Source: Paraburkholderia sp. BL25I1N1
GTDB taxonomy: Bacteria; Pseudomonadota; Gammaproteobacteria; Burkholderiales; Burkholderiaceae
Direction: 5' to 3'
NCBI RefSeq assembly: GCF_003002025.1
Contig: NZ_PVZB01000005.1
Coordinates: forward strand, 248,001-312,000
Length of the DNA stretch: 64,000 nt
In this document: positions 55,117 through 63,899 of the stretch, in pieces
How the letters are laid out: the number at the start of each line of letters is the position of its first letter
Position numbering within the stretch: position 1 is the stretch's first letter
Notes under the pieces: generated by a model
Database searches by the model: none
What the model was told of the DNA's origin: nothing
Seen by the model: only the letters and a program-made list of their open reading frames with translations
Translations under genes and position numbers: made by a program

Positions 55117-56328
55117 TCATTCCCCGAGCGCCAGGGCGCGCTTCCGCCTTCGCACCAGCGCCGCGCCGATCGACACCGCCGCGCCGATGCCGCCCATCGT
55201 CAGTGAAAGAATCACGATCAGCGGGCCGGTTTGCGCGCGCGCCGAGAACACCCCGACCAACAGACCGGCGAGAGGCTGCGTCATGTTGTTCAGAAGGATC
55301 ACCACGCCGGTCGTCTTACCGTAGTCCTGGGGCGGAATGATTCGTTGCCGCGCGCTGCGGATGTAGACGTTGAACATCTTGTCGAAGCCGACGATCAGCA
55401 GGAAGCCGAGCGCATAGCCCCACGGTGCCGCGCTCGCGCCGGCGATTACGCCGCCCGCGCAAATCGAGACGAAGGCGACCAGTCCCAGCGTGCGCGCCGG
55501 CCATGCGGCGCGTGCGATCGTCAACAGAATCAGCACCGTGGCGACAGCGCCGGCGGTTTGCAGTCCGGCATAGTAGCGATTCGACTGCGCGTGAAGGCCG
55601 GTCACCATGGCCGCGGACGTGGCGAGCGTCACGCCGATCACCAGATTTTCGGCGGCGGCGAGCAGCACGACTTTTTTCAAGCCCGGCAGCACCAGCACAT
55701 GACGCAGCGCGATGCGCAGCGGCAGCGTCCAGTGGCCCGGCGCCAGAGGCGGCGGCTCCGCGGCGCGAAAACCGCTGGCGCGTTGCCACAGCAGCAGGGC
55801 GGCATCGGCGAGAAGAAACAGCATGCCGGTTACGCCGACCACCCATTCCCAACGCCACAGGCCGAGCAGCAGCGCGGCGAGCATCGGACCGAGCACGAAG
55901 CCCAACTGGTCGGCCAACTGCGAGTAGGCGAGCACGCGCTGGAACTGCTGCGTGCTGAAGATTTGCGGCAGCATGACTTCACGTGCGACGAGGCCCTGGC
56001 TCGTCAATACGCCGCACACCGCCGAGAGTGCGATCAACCAGCCGATGCCGCCGAACAACGCATAAGCGAGTATGCCGCCGAAGCAGGCCAGCGCCCGCAC
56101 CGCCTGGCTGACGCGCATCAACCTGAGCGGCGAGATGCGATCGCACAACGCGCCGAAGAAAGGAAACACCAGATAGCGCGGCAGCGTTTCGATAAAGAAC
56201 GCGAGGCCCGACCACGAGACTTGATGCGTGGTCTGGAAGACGACGAGTGGCACGAGAAACAGCAGGACCTGATCGGCGAGACGCGCGACAAAAAGCGAGC
56301 AGAAGAAGGCTTGATGGTTGACGCGCAC
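55117..56328 (-). CDS. MFS transporter (EntS-like)
   Basis: A 403-residue inner-membrane protein with about 12 helices in two bundles, central basic loop around 190-210. FFGALCDRISPLRLMR (about 55-70) is the MFS A-loop (GxxxDRxxxR). The subfamily resembles EntS/efflux MFS that export small molecules. Start GTG at 56328, preceded by CGGGACATAAACG; no ATG fits. It lies downstream of two VOC genes on the same strand. Confidence 0.82.
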   Translation of the reverse strand: MRVNHQAFFCSLFVARLADQVLLFLVPLVVFQTTHQVSWSGLAFFIETLPRYLVFPFFGALCDRISPLRLMRVSQAVRALACFGGILAYALFGGIGWLIALSAVCGVLTSQGLVAREVMLPQIFSTQQFQRVLAYSQLADQLGFVLGPMLAALLLGLWRWEWVVGVTGMLFLLADAALLLWQRASGFRAAEPPPLAPGHWTLPLRIALRHVLVLPGLKKVVLLAAAENLVIGVTLATSAAMVTGLHAQSNRYYAGLQTAGAVATVLILLTIARAAWPARTLGLVAFVSICAGGVIAGASAAPWGYALGFLLIVGFDKMFNVYIRSARQRIIPPQDYGKTTGVVILLNNMTQPLAGLLVGVFSARAQTGPLIVILSLTMGGIGAAVSIGAALVRRRKRALALGE

Positions 56329-56472
56329 CGTTTATGTCCCGCCGTTAATGGGTCGAGACCGATCCTATCAAAGACGGAGCTGTCGCGCCCTTCGTCCGCT
56401 CGCTGCGCTGTGAATGCACAACGCATGCAAGCGGCCCGCGCGCCGACGGCGGCGCGCGGTCAGGGGCGCACT

Positions 56473-56946
56473 TCAATCGCCGCGATAAGCCGCTTCGAGC
56501 GGCGCGATATCGAGCTTGACCATGCTCATCATCTGTTTCATCACGCGGCTCGCCTTGACGGTGTCCGGGTCGCGCAGCATCTCGCCGAGTACGTCGGGCG
56601 CGATCTGCCACGAGACGCCGAAGCGGTCCTGAAGCCAGCCGCATTGCCACTCCTTGCCGCCGTCCAGGAGTTTCGTCCAGTAACGGTCGATTTCTTCTTG
56701 CGACCCGCAGTGCACGAACAGCGAAATTGCCGGTGTGAAGGGGAACTGCGGGCCGCCGTTCAGGGCCATGAACTCCTGGCCCTCGATCTCGAACGTGATG
56801 GCCAGCACGTCGCCCGCCGGCCCGGGTCCGGCGTCCGTGTAATGCATCGTGGTGGCGATGCGGGAATCGGAAAATACGGACGTATAGAAGCGGGCCGCCT
56901 CTTCGGCATTGCCGTCGAACCACAGGCACGGCGCAATCTTTTGCAT
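56473..56946 (-). CDS. VOC protein, PhnB/3-demethylubiquinone-methyltransferase-like
   Basis: A 157-residue protein: IAPCLWFDGNAEEAARFYTSVF, FEIEGQEFMALNGGPQFPFTPAISLFV, WQCGWLQDRFGVSWQIAPDVL are hallmark segments of this VOC class (COG2764-like). Usually a dimer with a metal site, function unknown, possibly antibiotic or aldehyde detoxification. ATG at 56946 (MQKIAP) is preceded by GGAG-like AGGAGGAGAAACGTC. Probably co-transcribed with the VOC gene at 57450 (36 bp gap). Confidence 0.85.
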   Translation of the reverse strand: MQKIAPCLWFDGNAEEAARFYTSVFSDSRIATTMHYTDAGPGPAGDVLAITFEIEGQEFMALNGGPQFPFTPAISLFVHCGSQEEIDRYWTKLLDGGKEWQCGWLQDRFGVSWQIAPDVLGEMLRDPDTVKASRVMKQMMSMVKLDIAPLEAAYRGD

Positions 56947-56982
56947 GACGTTTCTCCTCCTTCTCACCGAACGGACCGCGCC

Positions 56983-57450
56983 TTACTTCATGCAGTCCAT
57001 CATGGCTTTCTGGATTTCTTCCGGGCTCAGGTCGCGCTTGTGCGTGGCCAACGACCAGCTATGGCCGAACGGGTCTTTCACCTGGCCGTACCGGTCGCCC
57101 CAGAACATGTCGGTGACGGGCATGACGACGGTCGCGCCGGCGTCGACGGCCTGCTTGAAGCTGGCGTCGACATCTTCCACATAGTAGTGAATCGTAACCG
57201 GCGTGCCTTTCAGCGTGTTCGGGCCGAACGACTGGTGCTCGGGCCATTCGTCGGTCAGCATCAGCATGGAATCGCCGATCTTCAGCGTGGCGTGCATGAC
57301 CTTGCCGCCAGGGCCCGGCAGGCGGACCTGTTCGACGGCGTTGAAGGCCTTGGTGTAGAACGCGATGGCGTCCGCGGCGTTGGCGCAGATCAGATACGGG
57401 GTGAGCGAGTGCATCCCGTCGGGGATCGGTTTGACAGCGTTGCTGGACAT
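56983..57450 (-). CDS. VOC protein, glyoxalase/bleomycin-resistance-like
   Basis: A 155-residue member of the glyoxalase I superfamily: SLTPYLICANAADAIAFYTKAF, VMHATLKIGDSMLMLTDEWPE, VTIHYYVEDVDASFKQAVDAGATVVMPVTDMFWGDRYGQVKDPFGHSW, with metal-ligand His/Glu candidates. Start ATG 57450 with AAGGAG upstream. First gene of a VOC-VOC-MFS unit. Confidence 0.88.
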   Translation of the reverse strand: MSSNAVKPIPDGMHSLTPYLICANAADAIAFYTKAFNAVEQVRLPGPGGKVMHATLKIGDSMLMLTDEWPEHQSFGPNTLKGTPVTIHYYVEDVDASFKQAVDAGATVVMPVTDMFWGDRYGQVKDPFGHSWSLATHKRDLSPEEIQKAMMDCMK

Positions 57451-57482
57451 GACGGCGACTCCTTGAAGTAACAGGTTCGTGA

Positions 57483-57519
57483 GTTGAAAGACCGACTCGG
57501 TCGAGTCAGGTCTTCAACG
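57483..57519. promoter_or_regulatory. 37-bp near-perfect inverted repeat, 33 bp upstream of the VOC gene
   Basis: GTTGAAAGACCGACTCG (57483-57499) and CGAGTCAGGTCTTCAAC (57502-57519) differ only by one-nt bulges around a 2-nt loop. It lies between the NlpC gene stop and the VOC start. No T-run follows, so operator or regulatory RNA element is likelier than an intrinsic terminator. Confidence 0.5.
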
Positions 57520-57581
57520 TTACGACGGTTACGTGACCGATGAATCGACACTCCGGGAAAAATATTTTTCAGGCGTGCGTT

Positions 57582-59192
57582 TCAACCGGCCGGATTGTCC
57601 TCGTCCGGCGGCGCGGCGGACGGCGCAGGCGTGCCACCACGCGGCGCGCCGAGGATGCTGATCTGGAACGTCGGCGTCGCCGCGAGCGATTGCAACGTGG
57701 CGTCTTCGGGAATGTGTTCGAACAGCGGCAGAATCACCGAGCCGCCGATCACCGCGCGCCGGCTGTCGTCGGCGGGCCGCAAGCCCCATACGTCCTGATA
57801 GACGACCGGCACCGCGCTGCCGTTGCGGGTGGTGTTGCCGATATACAGCATCACATGCCCACCGATGTAGATCAGCGTGCGCAACGGCTCGCCGTGCTGC
57901 GCCAGATAGTCGAGCCGCTGCGCGGGCGTGGACGACGACAGGTCGATCATGCGGCCGGCGCTCATCTGCGTGGACGAATGGCGCGGCAGCCAGACGCCGA
58001 ACGCGGCGAAGATGCTTTGCAGTTCCGACGAACAGTCGTTGTAGAGCCCGCTATTGCCCCAGCCGTAGGGGCGGCCGATTAGCGTTTTCATCAGCATCGC
58101 CAGATGGCGCGGCGTGGCGGCGAGCGGCGCCGGCGCGATTTGCGCGTCGCTCAGGGCGGCGGTGCGGATCAGCGCCCGGCCGTCCGCGTCGCGCGCGGGG
58201 ACGAGTATTTGACGCGCCGCTGCCGGCTCGGCCGCGGCGCCAATGTCGCTCGCGGCAGGCTTCGCTTGCGCCGGCCGCGCGGTGTTGGCGGGCACGATCG
58301 GCAGCAGCGTGCCGGCCGGCGCGTCGAAGCGGAACACGCCGCGGCTGTCGCGCACCGGCGCCGACGCCACGATCACCGCACCGAGCGCTTTGCCCGTTGC
58401 GGCGCGCCATGTATCGACGAAGCGATCGTCGGCCATGCCGACGCCGTCGCTGCGCACCCAGCCTTGCACATCGGGCGTCTGCACGTAATGCCACGCACCG
58501 TCGACGCTACCGCCGAGCACGTAAAGCGGCGTGCCGGGACGCACGGCCGAGATCTGCAGGTTGTCGAACGGATAGCCTTCGCCGGCCAGGCGGTGGTCGT
58601 AGAACGACGGGTCGTTGGTCGGCAGTTCGCGCACCATCAGGTTGCTGGTGGCGATCGCGCGGCGCTGCGGCTGATAAACGGCCATCTGCGTAAACTGCGC
58701 GACATTCATGTTTTGCGCGATGGCGTCGATCCACGCCTTGTCGTGCGGCCGGAAATTTTCGCCGTAGCCGATGTCCGCGCCGCTCTTGCCCGTGTTATCG
58801 AACCTGACGATGCGCCGCTGCTGCAACGCGGCAATGTCCGCGCCTTGCTGGCGATAGACGCGCATCGTCACGAAACTGGCATTCCATGGCGAGGGCGCCG
58901 CGGTGCCGGTGCCGAAGTAGCGCGTGTAGAGCGCCTTGAAGTGCGCCTGCTGTTCCGCCGGACTCAGGAACGGCTGGTCGTAGCCCGGGCTGTCGGGTTC
59001 GAGCCAGTGATCGACGTTCTGGTCGTAATGCCCGATGGGGAACAGCGTGACGGTGTCGAGTTGGGTGTGCGTGTCATGCGTCGGCGACGGGTTGCTGCAC
59101 GCGGTGATCGCGGCGAGCATGGCGCATAGCGCGGCGCCGCGACGGGCGCTCGGCCAGGCGGCGGCAAGGCGGGATGGAACGGCAACGGGCAT
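57582..59192 (-). CDS. lipoprotein SH3-NlpC/P60 cell-wall hydrolase
   Basis: A 536-residue lipoprotein. Signal peptide with lipobox ITAC near residue 32. The N-terminal half contains a LSPAEQQAHFKALYTRYFG region and SH3-like segments (SAVRPGTPLYVLGG, WHYVQTPDVQGWVRSDG, about 210-250; VIVASAPVRDSRGVF near 300). The C-terminal C40 domain has catalytic Cys387 (YNDCSSELQSIFAAFG) and His446 (GGHVMLYIGN). It should cleave peptidoglycan cross-linked peptides in the envelope. Start ATG 59192. The nearest paralogue-type in E. coli would be an SH3_6/NlpC fusion of the YgiM/YafL type; not specific. Confidence 0.85.
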   Translation of the reverse strand: MPVAVPSRLAAAWPSARRGAALCAMLAAITACSNPSPTHDTHTQLDTVTLFPIGHYDQNVDHWLEPDSPGYDQPFLSPAEQQAHFKALYTRYFGTGTAAPSPWNASFVTMRVYRQQGADIAALQQRRIVRFDNTGKSGADIGYGENFRPHDKAWIDAIAQNMNVAQFTQMAVYQPQRRAIATSNLMVRELPTNDPSFYDHRLAGEGYPFDNLQISAVRPGTPLYVLGGSVDGAWHYVQTPDVQGWVRSDGVGMADDRFVDTWRAATGKALGAVIVASAPVRDSRGVFRFDAPAGTLLPIVPANTARPAQAKPAASDIGAAAEPAAARQILVPARDADGRALIRTAALSDAQIAPAPLAATPRHLAMLMKTLIGRPYGWGNSGLYNDCSSELQSIFAAFGVWLPRHSSTQMSAGRMIDLSSSTPAQRLDYLAQHGEPLRTLIYIGGHVMLYIGNTTRNGSAVPVVYQDVWGLRPADDSRRAVIGGSVILPLFEHIPEDATLQSLAATPTFQISILGAPRGGTPAPSAAPPDEDNPAG

Positions 59193-59457
59193 AGGGTTCG
59201 GCGAAGAAGGTCCAAGGCACGATGATACGGTGTCGGCGCATTGTGCGGCAGGTTGGACCGGCGCCGCGCTGTGCATGCCCATGCATAATGCTTATGTGGT
59301 TTCATTGGGCGTTCGCATTGTTCATGGCGGCTGCGCGATACCGCGCTTTACGCGCAGTTTTCCGTAGCCGGCGGGCATTTCACGACGCTCACCGCTCAAC
59401 CCGACAGATGGCTTCCAACCAACGTTCGTAGGAGGTCGCCTGAACAAGGAGAACAAC

Positions 59458-59883
59458 ATGCAAACCAGCGCGCGCAATCAATTCGCCGGCGAAATCACCG
59501 AACTCAAACATGGCGCCGTGAACGACGAAGTCACGCTGCGCACCCAGAACGGCCTGGAGATCGTCTCGATCATCACCCATGGCAGCGCAACGTCGCTCGG
59601 TCTCGCGGTGGGCAAACAAGCCTTTGCGCTGGTCAAGGCGTCGTCGGTGATCGTGATGGTCGACGTCGCGAAGAATCAGGTGTCGGCGCGCAATTGCATC
59701 GCCGGTACGGTGTCGGCGCTCACGAAGGGCGCGGTGAATTCCGAAGTGTCGATCAGCGCGGGCGGCGCGCAGATCGCGGCGATCATCACCAATGAGAGCG
59801 TCGATCGCCTCGGCCTCGCGAACGGCAAAGCGGCGACGGCGATCTTCAAGGCATCGAGCGTGATCATCGGCGTCGATCAGTAG
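59458..59883 (+). CDS. tandem molbindin (two Mop/TOBE domains)
   Basis: A 141-residue protein made of two similar ~68-residue Mop domains (residues 2-70 and 73-141): SARNQFAGEITELKHGAVNDEV and SARNCIAGTVSALTKGAVNSEV, each ending in ALVKASSVIVMVD or AIFKASSVIIGVD. Molbindins store molybdate/tungstate as oligomers. AAGGAG 8 nt before ATG. No Mod transport genes are nearby. A strong hairpin follows the stop codon. Confidence 0.9.
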   Translation: MQTSARNQFAGEITELKHGAVNDEVTLRTQNGLEIVSIITHGSATSLGLAVGKQAFALVKASSVIVMVDVAKNQVSARNCIAGTVSALTKGAVNSEVSISAGGAQIAAIITNESVDRLGLANGKAATAIFKASSVIIGVDQ

Positions 59884-59899
59884 TCGTCGTGTGGTTTTT

Positions 59900-59932
59900 C
59901 CGTTGGTTTCCGCCTTGCGCGGAGGCCGACGG
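59900..59932 (+). other. stable hairpin after molbindin gene
   Basis: A 14-bp stem with four G:U pairs: CCGTTGGTTTCCGC (59900-59913) with GCGGAGGCCGACGG (59919-59932). No T-run follows; it could be a Rho-dependent pause, an RNA stabiliser, or a weak terminator. Confidence 0.55.
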
Positions 59933-60069
59933 GTCTGACGGAACCGGAAGGAGAGCGAGCGCTGCTGTGTGCCCGTCGCCGTGCGTGTGCGCGCCGTGAA
60001 GGAAACGGCGGCTTGCTTTAAACTGCACGACTCGCTGTTCCTCCTTCCGCTTTCATCACGGACGCCGTC

Positions 60070-60570
60070 ATGTTCGAAGTCTCCTCCGCCTCGCATCTGC
60101 CCAAAGCCGCGCACTACGAAGAACTGGTCGCACAGGCCCGCTCGCTGCTCGCCGGCGAAACCGACTGGATCGCCAACGCCGCGAATTTTTCCGCCTTCGT
60201 GTTTCATTCGCTCAGCGATCTGAACTGGGCCGGCTTCTATTTCCACGACGGTCGGGAACTGGTCGTCGGACCGTTCCAGGGCAAGCCCGCGTGCGTGCGA
60301 ATTCCGCTCGGCAAGGGCGTCTGCGGCACGGCCGCGCAGACCCGCGAGACGCAGGTGGTGCGCGATGTCCACGAGTTTCCCGGCCATATCGCCTGCGATT
60401 CGGCCTCGCAATCGGAAATCGTCGTGCCGCTCGTCGCGCCGGACGGCACGCTGATCGGCGTGTGGGATGTGGACAGTCCGAGCGTCGCGCGCTTCGACGA
60501 AGAAGACGCGAAGGGCATGGAAGCACTGTGCGCGGTGTTCATCGAAGCAGCGCTTCCGCGCGCCGCGTAA
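60070..60570 (+). CDS. free methionine-(R)-sulfoxide reductase (GAF domain)
   Basis: A 166-residue GAF-fold enzyme that reduces free methionine-R-sulfoxide. GRELVVGPFQGKPACVRIPLGKGVCGTAA and VVRDVHEFPGHIACDSAS carry Cys75, Cys85 and Cys109, whose spacing (10 and 24) equals that of E. coli fRMsr (84, 94, 118). NSEIVVPLVAPDG-type end is canonical. Start ATG 60070. Probably thioredoxin-dependent. Confidence 0.9.
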   Translation: MFEVSSASHLPKAAHYEELVAQARSLLAGETDWIANAANFSAFVFHSLSDLNWAGFYFHDGRELVVGPFQGKPACVRIPLGKGVCGTAAQTRETQVVRDVHEFPGHIACDSASQSEIVVPLVAPDGTLIGVWDVDSPSVARFDEEDAKGMEALCAVFIEAALPRAA

Positions 60571-60925
60571 AACACAGAACGGCGGCGCCTTCTGCTTTTC
60601 CGTATATAGAGTCAATGCAGTTCCGGGATCGGTCGGCGGATCTCATCCCGCCATCGTTCTCTCCAACGCGCTCGAGACGCTCACGAGCGCGACGAACCGC
60701 CACCAGGTTCTGGCGACACGCATGCGTTCCGCCACCGCTGCCACCGCCAGCCCGCTGACATTTCAACGCCCCCCGCCGCGGCCAATTCGGCGGGGGCGCG
60801 AAAGCCGTTATCATACGCACGGTTGCCCGCAACATCGGACCGGAATTTCGGGGCTACTGGTTGCGCCCACGCGTCAAAAAACGCTCGATCGCTTTCACTA
60901 CTCAGGAAAATCAAAGGCCGGCGCG
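60571..60925. other. 355-bp region between fRMsr and the EAL gene
   Basis: No gene. A GC-rich inverted repeat (60768-60778 with 60788-60797) may end the fRMsr transcript, though without a T-run. TATCAT near 60809 could be a -10 for the downstream gene. Confidence 0.45.
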
Positions 60926-62623
60926 ATGCACGTCCCCCTCTACGCTGAAACGCGTACGCGCGATGCCGCGCTTGCGTCGGCGCCTTATGGCATGTTTACC
61001 TGCACGGCGGACGGCACGTTCGACTCCATCAACGCCGCTTTCGAGAAGCTGACGGGATGGGCGGCTGAAGAACTGATCGGTCGCCGCACCTTCGAGTCTT
61101 TGTTCGATCCAGCCGAACTGGCCAAACGCCGCGCCGAATTGCCGCCGCTTGCCATGGTGACTTCGCGCTATGAAGGCGAGTGGAGCTTTTTGCGGCGCAA
61201 CGGTACGCCGGTTCGCGTGGTGCTGGCGTTGGCGCCGCTCGTCAACGAGCCCGCCCAGGCCGCTTGTGCGGCGCTGTATGTGGGTATCGCCATCGACATG
61301 ACGCGTTACGCGCAATCGGAAGCGCGTCTCTGGTACGTCGCGCATCACGACGGCGTGACCCGCCTGCCCAATCAAACGCTATTCACCGAACGGCTGGAAC
61401 TGACGATCGCGCGTTGCGAGCGTAGCGGCAGCGGTTTTACCGTGCTGATCGCCGAGCTCGATCATCTGCGCAAACTGCGCGACGCGCTCGGCTTGCATGC
61501 GGCTGAACTCGTGCTGCAGATTGTTGGCGAACGCTTGCGCGGTCTCTTTCCGAACGACGGCACGATCGCTTCGATCGGCGGCACGCAGTTCGCGTTGCTC
61601 GTCAACGAAACCGGCCCGGCGGCCGATGCGTTCGCCGCCGAAGCGCTAGGGCGCATCGCCGAGGCGATCGACTACGCCGGCACCGCGTTGACCATTACCG
61701 CGAGCATCGGCATCGTGGCTTATCCGGCCGACGGCGGCGATGCGCCTACGCTGATGCGTCGCGCGGGTGTGGCGCTGTCGGCAGCTTCGGCGGTGAACGG
61801 CAATGCGGTGCGGCGGTTTTCCACAGCGCTCGAAGGCCAGGCCGCGCGCCGCTTCGAACTGCAGACCATGTTGCGCGACGCAATCGAGCGTCAGCAACTG
61901 CATCTCGTGTATCAGCCGCAGGTTACGCTGTCCAACGGCCACATCGCGCAAGTGGAGGCGCTGCTGCGCTGGAACCATCCGCAACGCGGCCTGATCAGTC
62001 CCGTCGAATTCGTGCCGGTTGCGGAGGAGGCGGGTTTGATCGAGCACATCGGCGAGTGGGTGATCCGGACCGCGTGCCGCGACGCCGGTAAGTTGCTGCG
62101 GCTGACGGGCAACTTGCCGCGCTTCGCGGTGAACGTCTCGCCGCAGCAGTTCCAGCGGCACAATCTGTTCGAAACGATTCGTGAGGCATTGGAAGATGCC
62201 GCGCTCGACCCCTCGTATCTCGAAGTGGAAATCACCGAAGGCGTGCTGCTCGGTGACACCGAACAGGCTTTGCAAACGCTTTTTGCCCTGCGCGATCTAG
62301 GCGTTGAGGTCGCAGTGGACGACTTCGGCACCGGCTATTCGAGCCTCGCTTATCTGACGCGTTTTCCGCTGAACCGTTTGAAAATCGACCGCTCTTTTGT
62401 AATGCGCATGAGCACCGATCCGCAGTGCGCGGCCCTGGTGGGCGCCATCATCGCAATGGCGCACGCGCTCAAACTGCGCGTGACGGCCGAAGGCGTCGAA
62501 ACGGCCGAGCAGGCCGCGCAACTCGAAGCGCTCGGTTGCGATGAAGCGCAAGGCTTCTGGTTCTCGCGACCGGTTACTGTTGCAGCACTGCGTAATCTGC
62601 TGAGGCCTTTGGGCACTGTTTGA
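60926..62623 (+). CDS. PAS-GGDEF(degenerate)-EAL cyclic-di-GMP phosphodiesterase
   Basis: A 565-residue cytosolic signalling protein: PAS (about 15-135; LASAPYGMFTCTADGTFDSINAAFEKLTGW), then a GGDEF-type domain whose signature is IGGTQF (about 217-222) instead of GG(D/E)EF, so cyclase activity is unlikely, then EAL. The EAL domain retains EALLR (about 343-347), NVSPQQF, EITEG, VDDFGTG, LKIDRSF and AEGVET, so phosphodiesterase activity is predicted. The degenerate GGDEF may bind GTP or c-di-GMP allosterically. ATG at 60926 (MHVPLY) is chosen; longer upstream frames overlap the neighbour gene. Confidence 0.88.
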   Translation: MHVPLYAETRTRDAALASAPYGMFTCTADGTFDSINAAFEKLTGWAAEELIGRRTFESLFDPAELAKRRAELPPLAMVTSRYEGEWSFLRRNGTPVRVVLALAPLVNEPAQAACAALYVGIAIDMTRYAQSEARLWYVAHHDGVTRLPNQTLFTERLELTIARCERSGSGFTVLIAELDHLRKLRDALGLHAAELVLQIVGERLRGLFPNDGTIASIGGTQFALLVNETGPAADAFAAEALGRIAEAIDYAGTALTITASIGIVAYPADGGDAPTLMRRAGVALSAASAVNGNAVRRFSTALEGQAARRFELQTMLRDAIERQQLHLVYQPQVTLSNGHIAQVEALLRWNHPQRGLISPVEFVPVAEEAGLIEHIGEWVIRTACRDAGKLLRLTGNLPRFAVNVSPQQFQRHNLFETIREALEDAALDPSYLEVEITEGVLLGDTEQALQTLFALRDLGVEVAVDDFGTGYSSLAYLTRFPLNRLKIDRSFVMRMSTDPQCAALVGAIIAMAHALKLRVTAEGVETAEQAAQLEALGCDEAQGFWFSRPVTVAALRNLLRPLGTV

Positions 62624-62680
62624 AGCCGGGTTGCCGGCAGCATGGATCGCCGTGCGCGCGGATGTGCTTAGCCATCCGTA

Positions 62681-62896
62681 TCAATTCTTCAATCGATGCA
62701 ACGCGTCGCCGCGATGAACGGCATGCTTGCCACTCTTCTCGCTTTGTACCTCGTAGTGTGGGTCGGATGTCGAGGCATCGACGGTTCTGCCATCCACGGT
62801 GGTATGGGTAGAAATGACACGCACGACTTTGCCATGCGTGACGCCTTGCGGCGTGTTCCAACTGACACGGTCGCCAGACTTCAGATGTTGGGACAT
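62681..62896 (-). CDS. HVA1/TUDOR-domain small protein
   Basis: A 71-residue cytosolic protein: SGDRVSWNTPQGVTHGKVVRVI and SDPHYEVQSEKSGKHAVHRGDALHRL match the hypervirulence-associated TUDOR (HVA1, DUF2945) family. Function unknown; related proteins bind nucleic acids. AAGGAGCGCCAC lies before the ATG (62896). It sits convergent with the EAL gene. Confidence 0.85.
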   Translation of the reverse strand: MSQHLKSGDRVSWNTPQGVTHGKVVRVISTHTTVDGRTVDASTSDPHYEVQSEKSGKHAVHRGDALHRLKN

Positions 62897-63089
62897 GTGG
62901 CGCTCCTTTTTGCCGGACCAAGGGCAGCAGTGAAACTGCCTCGCTGATCAGGCTTCGCATGATTCGCACAGGTACTGGTCGCATTGGCGAGCAAGCCGCG
63001 TGCCTTCGCACGTGAAATGTAAGGGGTGGGAACGTATCCTGCTTCCGTGCGTCAGGTGTACTTACACCGTAACGGAGCGAAGACTCGAG

Positions 63090-63899
63090 ATGAACGATCT
63101 CTTAACCCGACTCTTTCACTTCCAGCCGTCGTTGCTCGTCACGCTGACGCACGACGCCCTTCATATCGTGCTGGCCGTGCTGATCCTCGCGGTCGGCTGG
63201 TGGCTATCGAACCGCATCGGCGCCATGTTTGCGCGCGCGCTCGCGCGTACGCATGCTGACCCGACGCTCGCACCGATGCTGGCCGCCATGAGCACTTGGG
63301 CCGTACGCGTGCTCGTATTCATCGCGGCGCTCAGCGAAGTCGGCATCGCCACGGCGAGCGTGCTCGCGGTGCTCGGCGCCGCCGGTCTCGCGATCGGACT
63401 CGCGCTGCAAGGCACGCTGCAAAATATCGCGGCCGGCATGATGCTGTTGATGCTGCGTCCGTTTCGCGTCGGCGACGTGATCGAGGGCAGCGGCGCGGCA
63501 GCGGGCATTGTGCGCGAAGTGGGGCTCTTCACCACGCGCATCGAACGCGGCGACGGCAATGCCGTGTTCGTGCCGAATAGCCAGATATGGAGCAATCCGG
63601 TGATCAACTACAGCAGCGGCGGCACGCAGCGCATCGAGGTCGAAGTGGGCCTCGCGCAGCGCAAGGACGTCGACGCCGCGATCGGCGAATTGAAGAAACT
63701 CGTCGCCGACGAACCGCGCGTGCTGAGCGGCGCCACGCTCGCGCCGATCGTCACGGTCGCCGACTATCCGGACGATGGCGGCGCGACGCTGCGCATCGCG
63801 GCGTGGGTGCGCACGCCAGACGCGTCGCTGACCAGCGGCGACCTGCAAGAGCACGCGCAGGCCGCGCTCGAACAGGCCGGTTGCCCGGTTGCGGCTTAG
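63090..63899 (+). CDS. mechanosensitive channel, MscS family
   Basis: A 269-residue inner-membrane protein with three helices (about 20-40, 65-85, 95-125) and a C-terminal cytoplasmic domain. The pore-lining helix and following LALQGTLQNIAAGMMLLMLRPFRVGDVIEG is the MscS signature. It should release solutes under hypo-osmotic stress. Start ATG at 63090 (MNDLLT), GGAGCGAAG upstream. No regulator beside it. Confidence 0.9.
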   Translation: MNDLLTRLFHFQPSLLVTLTHDALHIVLAVLILAVGWWLSNRIGAMFARALARTHADPTLAPMLAAMSTWAVRVLVFIAALSEVGIATASVLAVLGAAGLAIGLALQGTLQNIAAGMMLLMLRPFRVGDVIEGSGAAAGIVREVGLFTTRIERGDGNAVFVPNSQIWSNPVINYSSGGTQRIEVEVGLAQRKDVDAAIGELKKLVADEPRVLSGATLAPIVTVADYPDDGGATLRIAAWVRTPDASLTSGDLQEHAQAALEQAGCPVAA

